In this document: positions 25,407-43,019 of the stretch, in pieces | Numbering within the stretch: the first letter of the stretch is position 1 | Layout of the letters: every line of letters begins with the position of its first letter | Source of the DNA: Pempheris klunzingeri | Taxonomy: Eukaryota > Chordata > Actinopteri > Acropomatiformes > Pempheridae | Direction: 5' to 3' | Length of the DNA stretch: 64,000 nucleotides | NCBI RefSeq assembly: GCF_042242105.1 | Contig: NC_092029.1 | Coordinates: 15,486,885-15,550,884, forward strand | Program-made: the position numbers and the translations under genes | Notes under the pieces: generated by a model | The model's input: the letters and a program-made list of their open reading frames with translations, nothing else | Told to the model about the DNA's origin: nothing | Databases searched by the model: none

Positions 25407-25933
25407 TGCAGTAGATCTTATCAAGTTGTGTTCGTTCTTAACAGTATATTTAAGCCTTAAGGCAGCATCAAACATGTTTTGGCCACAGCTGCTTGGTTTA
25501 CTGGAGCTCTCTGCTGTATCACTTGAGGCAGGTGGTGAACTAACCTGAACTAGCAGGTAGTGAGCTTGTCTAAAGTTGTGTTGTGGGAGCTGCTGTTCAA
25601 CGTTTTATGTGAGGGGTGTCAGCGTGAGCTACTAAAACTCAACTCTTGACAAAATCATCTATGTCTAGGACCAACGAACTGGAACAATGAGCTGAAAGCT
25701 GCAGACCGGGCTGTAGATTCTCAGTGGTAGTACTAGCAGTCTGTTCACGTTATTGAGGATAATGCAATTAAATATTGGTATCAAAGTACTTTATAGTGGT
25801 ACTACAAGTTTGTAAAATATTTGTAATTTTTGTACTGCACAGAAATTGTGAAGTATTCCTTGTGTGACCAACTGAATTTGTTGAATCCACAAGTTTTGTA
25901 CATTTCTCTTTACTTGTTTTTATTTATTGATAA

Positions 25934-25939
25934 AATAAA
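25934..25939 (+). terminator. plb1: poly(A) signal of plb1
   Basis: AATAAA lies 528 bases past the plb1 stop codon and is the first canonical signal downstream. Confidence 0.65.
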
Positions 25940-26479
25940 ATCACCATAATACCTGAGTCATGAACTTTGGTCTAGACTGAAAACCTATTTGTCCTGTATA
26001 GTGACACATTTTGGTATTGATGTGGAATCACTGTGTCACATTATATGGAGACGATTGAAAAAAAAAATAGCATGCATAGAAATTTGAACAGCACTATAAT
26101 CCAATATAAAGAGGTGTGCCCTGTGTGGTAATACACGTTTGTATTGATTTATTGTTAATGATTATTATTAATCATTAAATTATGATAATTATTATTAAAT
26201 TTGATCTGAATAGGTGTGTCCTATATGTCCTGTAAAGTTTAGTTTGGTGTCACTGTGTCATATTACATAAAAGCTATCTCATAAAATTCCATTATATATA
26301 GTTTTTGAATAATTATTTAAAATAAACTACGCGTTAGCTATCAAGATAAGTGTGCTACATAAAACCAATTTGGTATACTTTTTAAATCATATATCATAAA
26401 TTTGCTAATGTTGTCAAGTCAGCATCGACGGTATTGAAAATTGTGTTAATCAAACAGTAATTTATTGATGGTCCCTAAA

Positions 26480-26814
26480 TTAGCCTCCAGCGGTTGAACG
26501 AGAGCCCCTGAGGACGAGATGCCCGCCCTCCTGCCGCCCACCCTGGGGAGGGAGACTGCTGGGTCCGGAGTCAATGTCTGCCGTTTAAAAACTAAGTACA
26601 CATGAAATGGAGGCACTCCAAATTACCTCCGTATTAAAAAAGTGCAGAGCTTGAGTAAATTTCCTCAGCGCTTGTGTTTACACCTGTGCTGCTAGTGTTT
26701 GACCCATAGCATCGTTTGTGTGCTTACCTGGGAAGGCTCGTGCTGCTGTGAGCCTACCAGTCATCAACCAGGGCAGTTTGTGCCCGCTGCGCTGCCTGAG
26801 TGAGCAGCAGAAAC
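26480..26814 (+). promoter_or_regulatory. ppp1cb: CpG-rich promoter and 5' UTR of ppp1cb
   Basis: GC- and CpG-rich sequence (for example GAGGACGAGATGCCCGCCC near 26510) rises out of AT-rich flanks and leads directly to the ppp1cb start codon, which sits in an AACATGGCG context. The transcription start is not resolved. Confidence 0.55.
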
Positions 26815-31822
<5,008 letters not shown>

Positions 31823-32334
31823 GCGGCTGGCTCTGACTGTCCCGCTCCTCCCCCAGGCTGGTCTCTGGCCCACTTCCCTGCAGGCTGCCTCAAACACTCC
31901 AGCCCTGTCTCAGTCAGCTTGTTCATGTGTAAACAGAAACTCCAGGAGTGTTTTTTGCTTGTTCTGTGGGTATTTTTATGAACATGTGAATGGTATTTTT
32001 TTCCATTTTCTTTGATGCCATGGTATTAACAGCCCTCACTTATACTATTCAGTCCATTCAGCAATATTAAAATCAACCTCTTGTGGAATGGGCAAGATGT
32101 TAAGATAAGACGCTTCTCTGCCTTCAGATTAAACAATATCCATAGTGATTTTGTGAACGCATGCACGCTTGTGAGATTGAGACGGGTTCTCTGCCATAGC
32201 CAATGTAAAATCCATGAATTCTCCCAGACAACTGAGTCAGTTGTCTCTTGTCTCACCTTCATTTCTCTAATGTTCATGTGATCAACCTAATTACTGCCAT
32301 TGCCCCTTTCCATATTGGGTCAAGTAGTGCACTG

Positions 32335-32850
32335 CTTAAAGGAACACTTTGACATTTTAGGAAATATGCTTATTTGTGTTCTTGCAAAGACTTGCATGAG
32401 AAGATTATATGTTATGTCTGTCAAAGATGAAACTACCACCAGCAGATGGCTAGCTTAGCTTAGCACAAAGACTGGAGCTGAGTTTTCTGTCCAAGGTTAA
32501 CACAATCCACCGTTGTATCTTGTTTATTTATTCTGACCCTTGCCTGGCAACTAGTGGGGAGACTCCAGGAGGTTACTGGTCCCAACCAAGAAATAATCAG
32601 GCACATAACCTCTGTAAAACGCTTGTTTTTCTTACGGATTAAACAAACAAGACAATGTGTTAATTCATGAGCATTAAAAGTTCTGGCAGGTGGATTTTGT
32701 AGCTTTGAACACATCCAAGTTACCTGTTTTTATTAGTCTTTATGCTAAGCTAAGTTAGATGGATGCTAGCTGTAGTGCCATATTTAACAGACAGACATGA
32801 AGAACTGACTCTCTCATCTGACTCGCAATGTTTTGGGAAATGGACTTGAT
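32335..32850. mobile_element. fold-back repeat family copy in ppp1cb 3' UTR region
   Basis: The left part reads AACACTTTGACATTTTAGG and GGAAATATGCTTATTTG, and then GGCTAGCTTAGCTTAGC at about 32449. The right part at about 32738 carries the complementary GTCTTTATGCTAAGCTAAG. Such inverted arms around a middle with no open frame fit a non-autonomous palindromic transposon. The outer right end is decayed. It lies between the ppp1cb stop and its likely poly(A) signal. Confidence 0.6.
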
Positions 32851-33739
32851 GTTGGACAAGAAGATGCTTTCTTGTCCAACTCTTCAAGAATTTTTTTCTC
32901 CCTGTGGAGGTATCAATAAAATCCTGAGATTTTGTTACTGTAAGTGCAGTGAATATTGCTAAAAGCTTAATGCAAGCATACACCTTTGTAAAGGCTACTA
33001 GAGCCTCTTTGAAAAAAGGCTGCAGCCAACCTAAGCTGTACATTTACCAGGGCATTCATACACAGCAGAAGCTCTGCAACATTAGATGAGTGTTTCCAGC
33101 ATCTTCCTCACATCCAACACTAACCTTTTTATCCCTCATCACTGAAGGAGTGTTTGAGGTTGTTTAAGACCAGAATTTCCAGTAATTAATGCAATAGCAT
33201 AAAGGCTTCATTTTCAGTTTTGATGTAAATTTAGTGTATGTGGAAAATGTGGGAACCAAACATCAGTGAGCACTTCGAGTTTGTGTCCTTTAGTTTGCTA
33301 AGTACAGTAAGTGTGTAGAAAAGTAGAGAAGGATATGCTAGTTTGAGAGGGTATTTCTAAGAAATGTGAAGAACACAGCAGAAGCTGACGTATGGTACAG
33401 GATTAATAACATTCTTATCAGTATATTCATTTTTTTAAAGTTTTTAAAGTCCGAGCTGAAAAAGCTGTTTCTTCACTGCAGTTGATGTTGCACTTCCAGA
33501 GATTGCATGACACAGTAAAGAGGTCAGAATCTTCAAGTCAAGATGATGGCAGTTTGTTTGTTGTTCCCACTTAGTGGTTACTGAAAGAAGTAAATCATTT
33601 CCAACTCACTAATGAACATTTAACCGATGTATTTTTATTTATTTAAATCTTGCCTGTTGCCTTGTAAATCTGTTGGTCTTCAAGTTGGAAACAGTATGTT
33701 CAGATGTTTTGAGATTTGTAACGAGTTTCAAACGAGTGA

Positions 33740-33745
33740 AATAAA
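33740..33745 (+). terminator. ppp1cb: candidate poly(A) signal of ppp1cb
   Basis: AATAAA followed by a GT-rich stretch (CTGTTGAACCTGCTCTCTGT) is about 1.9 kb past the stop codon. Mammalian PPP1CB also has a long 3' UTR. Earlier weak signals cannot be excluded. Confidence 0.45.
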
Positions 33746-33994
33746 TGGAAGTGCTGTTGAACCTGCTCTCTGTTTCTGGTTGATTAAGTGTTAAGTGACC
33801 CGGCAAAAATCATGGTAGCACACTGTGTTAATGGGCACTTTGAAATCATAATTATTTTTGAAAGTGTAAAATAGATTGTATGACATTTTCCCCACAGAGA
33901 GTTCCTGCATGTGTTTCCAGGAACTCGTCCCCATGTGGATTTCAAGTGCTGAACCACAGACGGACTTTAGTGTGATGTCTGATGAAGACAAACC

Positions 33995-36900
33995 TTAGTC
34001 TGATTTGAGGGCTTGCAGCACTGACTGTGGTACTCTGCTGACATAGTACTCGTGGTTGCGTAGTGTAGCAAGAACACCAGCAGAATTCATGTGCTTCACA
34101 TTAGCATCATAACGGTATGCATTTCCATGCATGTCAGTCAGTTTACCTGCAAAAACAAAAAATACATTTTAGACATTGATTCAGAGACTAGTGTGAAATT
34201 TTACAAAATGTAAAGCTTAAATTTTTAGAGTCTGCAAATGGAGACACATTTTTCCCATTTTAATTCTCCAAACATCCTCTGCAGCTACAGAGTGTTTACC
34301 TCCAACAGCGTGCAGGATGGCTTCAGGAGCGCAGGTGTCCCACTTTTTGCACCCTGGACTGGCGAAGACATACGCAGAAGCTTTTCCTTCAACAAGCTGG
34401 ATTATCTGCAGGGAGATGATCCAATAAACAAACTATCTTCACACATCAACAGGCTCTTTGACTGATGATCCAGGTTCCTACGTTTGCAGACACAAGACAA
34501 GTAAAAAATACTTCACGCCACAAAACACAGGACCTAAACATTTCAGCTGCAGATGTTTGGTGAAGTAAAAGTTCACGTTTCATCTCAAAATTAGCTTCTT
34601 TTTTTAAACTTCAGAAACCACGACTAGGCTTGCTACAAGTCGTCCCTGGATGGAGAGGACTGTACACGAGAGGTAAAATCACATTTTAACAATCTCAGTG
34701 TGTTGCTGACTCTAAATCCTTCTCACCTTGTTTCCAGCGCCACCCACTCTTACGACTTCATGAGGCTCCATGGCGTCTACGCAGTCCGTTACCAGCTTGT
34801 TGCTATGGGAACGTGTGGTGGTGACAATACGTCTATCACCTGGAACTTCCAGCAGCTGAAATCCAAATGTGCCCAATCCCGGCATTCCCCATATGGTTCT
34901 TCCTAAAGCTGCTCCTGCTCCAAGCTGATGTGAAAAAAAAAGCTTGATTTAACTGGAGTGGCGGCTTTTACGGCATCGCTACGACATTATTTAGTGCTGT
35001 CTGTACCTGGTAGTTGTAGAAAGGCTGGTTGATGACACCAGCGATAGCTCTGCCTCCGTATGCAATACCGATGAGCACCGTCACGTTATCCAGGAGCCCT
35101 GCAATCAGACAGCAGCAGGATGTTAGAGGGTGTCCACTTAAAGCCATCAGCTTTACTGCACTTTATCTCACGTGCAAATATTTCTGATGTGGCCAGTTAC
35201 ATGTAAGTGTCATTACAGCATTTACACTTTGGACAGAAACAAACGGACAGTATGTTATTGAGAATTAAATCTTTCTATCAGTTTTCCTGCTGTTGCCTTC
35301 CCATACGGAGAGCGGTGCTGTGAGGCTGAGAGGCATGTGGCCCTTTGTGCGGTGTCTGGGCCTCAGGTTGGTGACGGAGACACTTCGACGCTGGCGTCAG
35401 CAGACAGAGGGAGGGTGACACAGGTGGAAAGCAGAAGCAGGGGTACACCAAGACGGAAAAGAGAAAGGTACAAGTGATAGTGAGGCTCAGAGTGGCAAGA
35501 GCCAGAAAGCAGGCCAACAAAGTGATGCACAGAAAGCATTTTACATGCAAATATGAAAGAAGAACTAAATAAAATCAAAACAAAAGATTTCAAGTAAAGA
35601 CTATGGAGCCACCGTGGTTATGTTCACTTCCAGTTAGAGAAATAACCTGTCAAAATTTAGCAAAACCTCTTAATATAAGGTAATAATGAACAGAATCACA
35701 TAATGTATCATGATCTACAGTGGCCACAGAAAATACTGGTTTCTGCTTGATTAGCAGCTGCCTGTAAAAATGTCTTTCAGGAGCAGGTGTTGTTTAAGTA
35801 AAAGGTTTAACCACTATTGTTAATCAGTGCCAATCACTGAGATGGATGGACCAGTCACACTTTTTTGATGGTGCTTTCACAAATTCAGAATCTTCCCCAC
35901 ATTGCATTGAACTCACTGTGATCGTTTTTATGTCAGGTAACTTGGTGAGGGATTGTTTTTGCACTAAAAACTGGTATTACACATTTTAATGGCAAAACAC
36001 TTTCATTCAGATAGTATCTACTTGATGCTGATGCTGTGCTTTCATTTGGCATCAAAGGCTCGGCTTTCAGCACTTATCTTGCCGACGGAACTTTTTCCGT
36101 TGCTCTGGGTAACTGTACTATGTGTTGAGGTGTCCCCCAAGGTTTAGGTCTTGGCCCCCTTCTGTTTTCCATATACATGCTCCCACTTGGCCAATCTATA
36201 TTTGCCTTTAAACCTACTTAGTCTGGCAGCCAAGCTAACCTCACTACTTGCCTCAATATCAAATCCTGGATGTCACAAAATCTCCTCAAATTCAATGAGG
36301 ACATGTCAGAGGTCATTAGTCAGACAGGCTGCTAGGGAATCTTGTGATAATGTTTGATTCCAATCTCTGTTTTGATGGCCAAGTAAAAAACTGTTGTTCA
36401 GTCATGTTTTACCATCTCAAACTTCCCTCTAAAATCAGGTCATTTCTATCATCTGCTGATCTACAAACAGATGGACATGCTTACATTTATTCTGGGCTGC
36501 ATTACTGCAATGCACTATATTCATGTATTGGCCAGGGCTCACTCCACCGTCTCCAGTTAGTATAAAATGCAGCTGCTTGACTCATCAGCAACAACATGCA
36601 AAGCCTTCAACAAAAGCAGGTGGAGTCACTTTGGTGATAAATGTGTTTGTTCAGTGAGTTCCTTGATCAAGAATCTGATAGCTCACAGCCCACATCGAAG
36701 GCAAAAGCGTTTGTAGTGCACACCATTTAACACACACACCCACACACATGTGGAGGAGAAGCATATTCATATTCCTACCTTCAGTGTATTCCTTTGTGCC
36801 GTCGAGGGGATCAACCCACACAACGAGCTGAGATTCAGAGAGAAACACTTAGAGGAAGCACGTGCACACAGTGACAGTAAACACTGTCGGGTCGCTCAAC

Positions 36901-37575
36901 ACCACAGTACCATCATGAATTGATATAGCTTTTCTGTGCCTCTTTTTATCAATTACAATCCAATTACCTCCTCCTCTTTCAGCCCGCTATATTCTGCTGG
37001 ACACGTCTTGTGAAAGATTTCCTCTGAGTGGCCGCTCTCAATGAGATCTTCACTTATCTCCTCATCTGGAAGCTCCTAATAAACAACAACAACACAAAAT
37101 GATCAACAGCCTTTCAAAGTCTTTCTATAAAGCTCAACACTGGAATAATCTTGTAGAGGGCAACGGTGTCTAAAGACCTCATTCTACCAACACAAATCAA
37201 GTCTTTCATGTACTCGCCTCCTCTCCAATGATGGTGATTTTGGGGAAATGCCTGGACAGTGACGCACAAATGCTCTGCTGTGCCAGTCTGTCTGCCAGCG
37301 TCTGCAGATCGTTGGCTCCAGTCTGTGCAGGGGTTCATGGTTAAAACAGTCATTCATCTCAGTCTATTGCCTTAAATCTCAGTATTTGTATGTTTAATGT
37401 GTTCATTTGGGACAAGGTTTTTGCATTTTAAATACCAAAATTAAATTTGTCCCACCTTTTCCACAATGCCAAGTTCTCCACTGTGAAGGACCTTCCTCAC
37501 AATGGCCCCAGCCTTTTCAGCCACAGTGTAGGCCGAGGCCACCAGCCGCATAACCACAGCAGGACTTCCTGACAT
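33995..37575 (-). CDS. bpnt1: 3'(2'),5'-bisphosphate nucleotidase 1
   Basis: BPNT1 is a cytosolic Mg-dependent, Li-inhibited phosphatase that turns 3'-phosphoadenosine 5'-phosphate (PAP) into AMP, clearing the by-product of sulfation. Eight coding exons on the minus strand join in phase: 37456-37575, 37218-37322, 36968-37075, 36779-36827, 35007-35098, 34727-34924, 34300-34405 and 33995-34146. They give 309 residues (human 308). Metal-site motifs are intact: GEE at 73-75, [13 protein letters not shown] at 116-128, and [12 protein letters not shown]. Other family blocks are [39 protein letters not shown] and RVGGAGNK. Intron 2 uses a GC donor. Intron 4 carries an antisense LINE fragment. The 3' end faces ppp1cb. 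Confidence 0.97.
36050..36600 (+). mobile_element. decayed L2/CR1-type LINE reverse transcriptase fragment
   Basis: Plus-strand frames, broken by stops and small shifts, read [19 protein letters not shown] (about 36125-36195), then [21 protein letters not shown] (about 36250-36312), [26 protein letters not shown] and [21 protein letters not shown] (about 36500-36562). This is the typical order of the reverse transcriptase C-terminal half in L2/CR1-clade LINEs of fish. The stretch between the first two blocks is much shortened, with most of the polymerase core beyond VPQG deleted. It is inactive and sits antisense in bpnt1 intron 4. Confidence 0.9.
37216..37217 (-). other. bpnt1: non-canonical GC splice donor of bpnt1 intron 2
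   Basis: The exon ends ATTGGAGAGGAG, followed by GCGAGT. Only this border keeps the reading frame (IIGEE then ELPDEE, human IIGEEDLPSEE). The nearby GT four bases downstream would shift the frame. The acceptor is a normal TTATTAG. Confidence 0.85.
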
Positions 37576-38045
37576 GACTGATGGACACAAGAGACAGCGT
37601 GTCTTTAAAAATGGACACATTAAAAATCATGAGCAATACCTAAATCTGCAGCCTCTGGAGCTAAAGATGAAGCTGAGATGAAGACATCCTCAAACATTGG
37701 TCTGCAGGTCTTGCGGTTTCTTTAAAAAGTTAAAAATAATTTTCTAAGTTGTCTGCTTCACTAAATCTCCTCTTCTATGAATATTTCATAGACAGTAATA
37801 GCAGATGGCCACACAATGAGATTTGCATTTACTATTATTTTCTAATTTTAATTTTTTTTAATGACAATTGGGTCAGCTAGGTAACTAAAAGAAGCTTGTA
37901 AAGAGTCAGAAAAAGCAATCAAACCTATGCATTTCCGGCTAAGTGGCTAACATGGTACTGCTTGCAGCTAGCTGAATCACAGATATGAATCCAGAAATCT
38001 AAAGTACATGTGCAGTAATAGTGGTGATGTGGGGTTAATACTCAC

Positions 38046-38110
38046 TGGTGGAAACACAGAGAAGCTTTCACGGCTTCGGTAACTTGAATTTGGGAGAAGT
38101 AGGAAGCGGA
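38046..38110 (-). promoter_or_regulatory. bpnt1: probable non-coding first exon of bpnt1
   Basis: On the minus strand CCACCA|GTGAGT is a strong donor at 38046, some 470 bases upstream of the bpnt1 ATG and preceded by CpG-bearing sequence. Its upstream edge is not resolved; 38110 is only an approximate limit. Confidence 0.35.
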
Positions 38111-39142
38111 AGACCTTTGACCTAAAGAGCCGAAATTAATTGTCAAGATAGTTACCTGCCACCTGAGAGGCAAATAGAGAGCTATCGCTCTTACAGAGAT
38201 AACATGTCATGACATCGATAAGTTAACGCGCATAACGAGGACGCAAAACCGAGTTGAATATAAAAGAGACCTGAAAACACCGAAGGTGTGCCAGACTTTT
38301 TGGTCCTCGCTGAAAACAGTTTATGCACAGAGACGATCCAATCTGCCTTTGACGGGTGTAGAGGCCTTTAACCAAATGCGGAAATAGACATGAGTGAAGC
38401 CTCTCGCTTTGTCTATAAAATAATCTCTCTGTGCAAAAAGTTGTAAGATGGGTCAAAACGCCCGCCGGTTTCATTTGAGGAAAAAAAGAAGACAATGTCC
38501 TCTCACTTTTTCTTGATTATTAAATCAAACATTATTTTGTTCATGATAAATTTAATAGAAAATAAAATGTAACAAAGAAAAAAACAAACAAAAGAAAGTG
38601 CAATGCATCTCTTTCTGTGTTTCACAGCTTTGTGATGTGTGATACCGAAGACAAGATGCAAGACTGCTCGACGCTTTAGAATTCTTTATTAAACTTAGGA
38701 CTCCATTTATTTAAATAAAGTCTTTTTTTCTCATATAAATTAAAAGCAGTTTTTTCCTGTGTTTTTCCCCATTTCACTCCTAAATATGATTCCCACCCAT
38801 GTAGAAAATCAGTACAGGAAATGGAAACTGAAAGAGTGAAAGAGATGTTAAAGTCTATAATCCCGTGTTAAGAAAATGTTGCCACCAAATGTGTACACTT
38901 TGGGGACAATTATTTGATGTGGCATATCCCCCTTCCACAATTTTAAGTAATGACCAGTAATTTAGTAAACAGAAGGAAGAATAAAGTTGTAAGTAGACCA
39001 ATCTCAATGTAATGTGTTATACAGAAATAATGAACCAAAATCACTATTTTACATCCTTGCATATTCCTGAATGGAATTAACGTTTTTTGGAAAAGACAAA
39101 AAAATCTACTTATGAGTTATTAATGTCCAAATCTCAAGCGAT

Positions 39143-40656
39143 TCATCTGTTAGCCAGAGGTCTGTAACCCATCTCTCCCTCGAGCTGCTCTGCAGTGAGA
39201 GAGCCCAGAAGAGGCTGACAGTCTGGATTGAAGACAGAATAAGCACTCAGTTCTCCAGGCTGGCGGGCAGCTGGGCTGCGGAGTCCTTCATAGAGCCAGT
39301 AGAAGAGGGAGATGAGGAAGAAAGGCAGGCCAAACTCCAGTTCAACGAACAGACCGAGCAGCACCAGCCACAGCAGCACTTTAAGCAAAGTGAGGTTTGA
39401 CAAAACTAACTGTCTCGAAGCCAGCCACCTTCCCAGAGCGCTGTCCAGCAGCCAGTCACCACGGTCCTGCAGAGGAGACACACAACATTCACTGAGGTTC
39501 ACTATGATTCAGCATCACATGTATACTTCTTATAGCTGGTCAGTGATCAATTAATCATTATTCAACAAGCACAATGCACAGACTACCACAGCTTCTAAAA
39601 TGTGAGGATGTTCAAGTGTTATATTACTGTTAATGTAAGTGATTCTAAGTAATTATAATAGGATTGAGGTGTAGCCTTAGTTACATGCTTTCTGTCTATC
39701 CTTTAATGTCTTATGGACAAGTGTTACACTAAATCCAAGAGATAACATAAGTGAGTTGTGAACATTTAATTACTGTATTTAATCATTACATTTTTTACAT
39801 ATTTGGGGTTCAAAGTGAATGGCGGGCACAAAAAGTTTCAGAATTTGAACAGGAGGTCATAAACCTGTGAGATCCTTTTTTGTTTTATTTGAAACAGCCA
39901 TTATATCGCTCTCTTAAAGGCCACCAGACTTCATTCACAAAAACATTATTTCATTTTTATTTTAAACTTAATGTGGGAGTTGCTGGTCTACTGTTGCCTT
40001 GATTGGTTACTTTGACTGTATTATTATTTGGCTTTGGTGAGAGATTGTTTGGATCTTAACTAACGTTTTAAAACACCAAAGTCACAAGAAACTAGACCAG
40101 CACCTCCCATGATCTGCAAGGTAAAATGACTGTTTTTGTCAATGAAGTATGGTGGCTTTACAGAAAGCGATATAATGGCTGTTTTCTGGTTAAACAAAAC
40201 AGATCTTACAGGTCTATCTCTGTAAGGATCTTTTCCTTAATGTTATCAGACACTTCGAATAACAATCTGAGCCTTTCAGTGGCAATAACAAGCACTTTGG
40301 GGACTTTTCTACCATTTCTGCTCCAATAGCCCAGACTTAAAGATACCGTAGTTATCCTTTATCTAACTGATTCATAGATTAAACAGACACCCAGCTGTCA
40401 CAGCGGCTGCTCACAAACAAAAAGAGTTAAATGCCTGATGTCTCACCTTCCTCTGAGGGCTCTGGGTTGAATCTTTACTATCTCCCGTCTTCTCCTCTGT
40501 CTGTTGGCTGACAGCTGCTGGTGTCGCATCAGTCTGAGCAGCTGTGTCCTCTGCTGACGGCGCTTTGCACTGCGGACCAGCACCCTCATCATTTTTCACA
40601 GCTTTTCCAGCCTGTCGTCTGGCTCTGAACTCTGCCAGCTTCTGCTCCATCGCCAT
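39143..40656 (-). CDS. saysd1: SAYSvFN domain-containing protein 1
   Basis: SAYSD1 is a small ER membrane protein with a SAYSvFN motif. In mammals it has been linked to UFMylated ribosomes and quality control at stalled translocons (family knowledge). Two coding exons on the minus strand, 40447-40656 and 39143-39466, join in phase 0 and give 177 residues (human 183). The N-terminus MAMEQKLAEFRARRQAGKA matches the human MEQRLAEFRAARKRAG. A low-complexity charged middle is followed by NLTLLKVLLWLVLLGLFVE and LEFGLPFFLISLFYWLYEGL, which form a membrane hairpin or two helices. The SAYSVFN motif, GSLTAEQLEGEMGYRPLANR and the stop come next. A second ATG (Met3) matches the human start position. It is head to head with grcc10. 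Confidence 0.96.
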
Positions 40657-40979
40657 GCTCCGCCACTTCCTTTACACCAACTTTGTTAGGTGTACGTGGC
40701 AAAAATAGCTGCTAGCACAGAGCTTACTTACTTTGCTTCAGTGAAGCTTTCTACAACAGCCAAAACAATTACACTGACTATCGTTCACTTTATCTATCAT
40801 TTTGGAGAGTTTTGACCATGCTACTAGCTTAGCAAAGAGTTTGTTTACCTGTCACATCTGCGACTATCTGAAAGGAGGAAGTCGTGTCGCAAAAAGCCTT
40901 CAACTGTCGCAAAAGCTGCCGTTTTCTGGCAAATTTTCACAGGTCTGCTACCAGCTAAGCTAGGTTGTTTCCACAAGTG
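40657..40979. promoter_or_regulatory. shared saysd1/grcc10 promoter and grcc10 5' UTR exon
   Basis: saysd1 starts leftward at 40656. A plus-strand donor AAGTG|GTGAGT at 40979 can splice to the acceptor (CTCTCCAG) at 41793-41800 just before the grcc10 ATG. That leaves about 0.2-0.3 kb between the two transcripts, a bidirectional promoter layout. I see no clear TATA box. Confidence 0.5.
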
Positions 40980-41802
40980 GTGAGTTTCCAAACCTCTACA
41001 CTTTATTAAGAGGCTAATTCTTTCCTGAATATATATTTTAGTTGTTGCTTCTGTTCATAACCTAATGTTAAGCTAACGTTAGCTTACGTTAGCTTCTAAG
41101 CTATCGACAGAGAGGAAGTAAACGGTCGATGGTTCAGACATTGAATCGACGTCTAACTTAAGCTAAGATTTCTTTATGTGGGTTATCGTAGTGAAGTAGT
41201 TAATGTTAGTGACTTTAGTGAGAGTTAAACATTAGAGAGAGCGTCATGATACAGCAGCTCGGTGTCGGTTTACTTCTTGTCGTGCAGCTACAGCATTGTG
41301 TTTAGATACAGACATGTACTGGTAGCTATCTGGCTGGACTTCATCAAATCAAGATAAACCCTCTTGTATTTAAAACAGCTAAACAAGACACTAACTATCA
41401 CACGAAACTGCTGATTTTATTATTAATTAGTCACTGAATGTACAAAATGCTTTGTAAAATTCTAAAAAAAAATGCTTAAAACAGTTCCTCAGAGCCTAAG
41501 ATGAGGTGTTCAATTTGTTTCTTTCCTGAACAAACCAAAACCCAAATATATTCAGTATTCATATTCATGCTTGACGGTTTTGCTTGAAAAATGACTGATT
41601 GAAAATAATTATTTTTCTGTCTGCTGACCAATCATTTCAGCCCTATTTAAGTTACTTAATCTCCCCAGAGAACCCAGAGAGAGAGATATCAGTGTTACAA
41701 TTACTTCAACTCGCTGACCTCTTTAAAGCCGTCCAGTTTCTTTGTCTCCTGTCACCACTGGACATATCTGAGTACAGGCTGTTCTCTTTTCTCTCTCCAG
41801 AC

Positions 41803-42610
41803 ATGGCCTCAGCTCCAGCACAGCAGCCCACCCTCACTGTTGAGCAGACCAGAGGTGAGAAGAACCGAGTGGAAGTTAAACTGTAAAAAAAAAAAACATG
41901 CTGTAGAATCAGAGCAGCTGCTGATGTAGTGCTGGTTTCCTTCACAGTGGTGCTTAGTGAGGTGATCCAGGCCTTCTCAGTACCAGAAAACGCTGCCAGG
42001 ATGGAGGAGGCCAGAGAGAGTGCCTGCAACGACATGGGCAAGATGCTGCAGCTTGTGCTGCCGGTGGCCACCCAGATTCAGCAAGAGGTGATCAAAGCCT
42101 ACGGCTTCAACAATGAAGGAGAGGGTAAGCATAACATGACATAGTTTAGGTCTAGAAAACACCTGGAAGTTCTGGTTAGATGCTGCCGTGTCTGCAGAAG
42201 GGACCTTTTAGCACAGATACAGAGGATGCAGTTGACAGCTTTCTGGACTTTAAATGATCTGAAACTTGATATTATCTGGGATTTGTTTATCTTAATATAC
42301 AGTATGATAAGGACAACTTTGAGTGAAATAACGCATTACTAGTATTTCTGTCTTTTTTTGCATGATTGTCATCAGATAGTGACAAAAGTCAACCCCACAT
42401 AGAGACTGCATGTCCTTCAGGGAAGAGGACATATTTTGTCACATTGATCTTGGCTTTGCTTCACTTTCAGGTGTCCTAAAATTTGCCAGATTGGTGAAGA
42501 TGTATGAAACCCAGGACCCTGAAATTGCAGCCATGTCAGTTAAACTGAAGTCTCTCCTTCTGCCACCACTATCAACACCACCTATAGGAGGCGCCATTCC
42601 AGCTTCATAG
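41803..42610 (+). CDS. grcc10: protein C10 (C12orf57 homologue)
   Basis: GRCC10/C12orf57 is a small conserved vertebrate protein of poorly defined function. Loss of it in human causes Temtamy syndrome (brain and eye malformation). Three exons, 41803-41854, 41948-42124 and 42471-42610, join in phase 1 each time and give 122 residues (human 126). The sequence follows the human one closely: VVLSEVIQAFSVPENAARMEEARE, NDMGKMLQLVLPVATQIQQEV, IKAYGFNNEGEGVLKFARLV and YETQDPEIAAMSVKLKSLLLPP. It is mostly helical, with no signal peptide or membrane helix. It shares a promoter with saysd1 and converges with the cytospin-like gene. Confidence 0.97.
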
Positions 42611-42940
42611 GAATTATTTACATTCATGGGCCAACTGCAAGGTTACTTTCATCTCGTGCTTTGGATCAACTTGGATGAACTAAACTGTAATTCCAAGATT
42701 TTGTCTATCATCTACTTTTCATTAGAAAAAGTTGTTACAACAAATTAAAGTCATGCCTTATCTACATTATGGTTTCATGTAAAGTATCCTTGCAAAGACT
42801 AGTTAAATTATTGCTTTTTAAGTGTTTCAGTATTTATTTGTTACATGTTCCACCATGACCATTTTCTTATGTTATTGAACCTCAAACATTTCTATCAATA
42901 CCATTTTTATATGCTGTCAGATGTAATTCTTTTGTTATAT

Positions 42941-42946
42941 ATTAAA
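42941..42946 (+). terminator. grcc10: candidate poly(A) signal of grcc10
   Basis: ATTAAA lies 331 bases past the stop, followed by a GT-rich stretch (CTGTGTGGTATT). Another ATTAAA-like word is at about 42744. Confidence 0.45.
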
Positions 42947-43019
42947 ATTAAAATGTTTTCTGTGAATCCCTGTGTGGTATTAATGGAGAAAATGTAGGAA
43001 GAACTTCCATATACATAAC

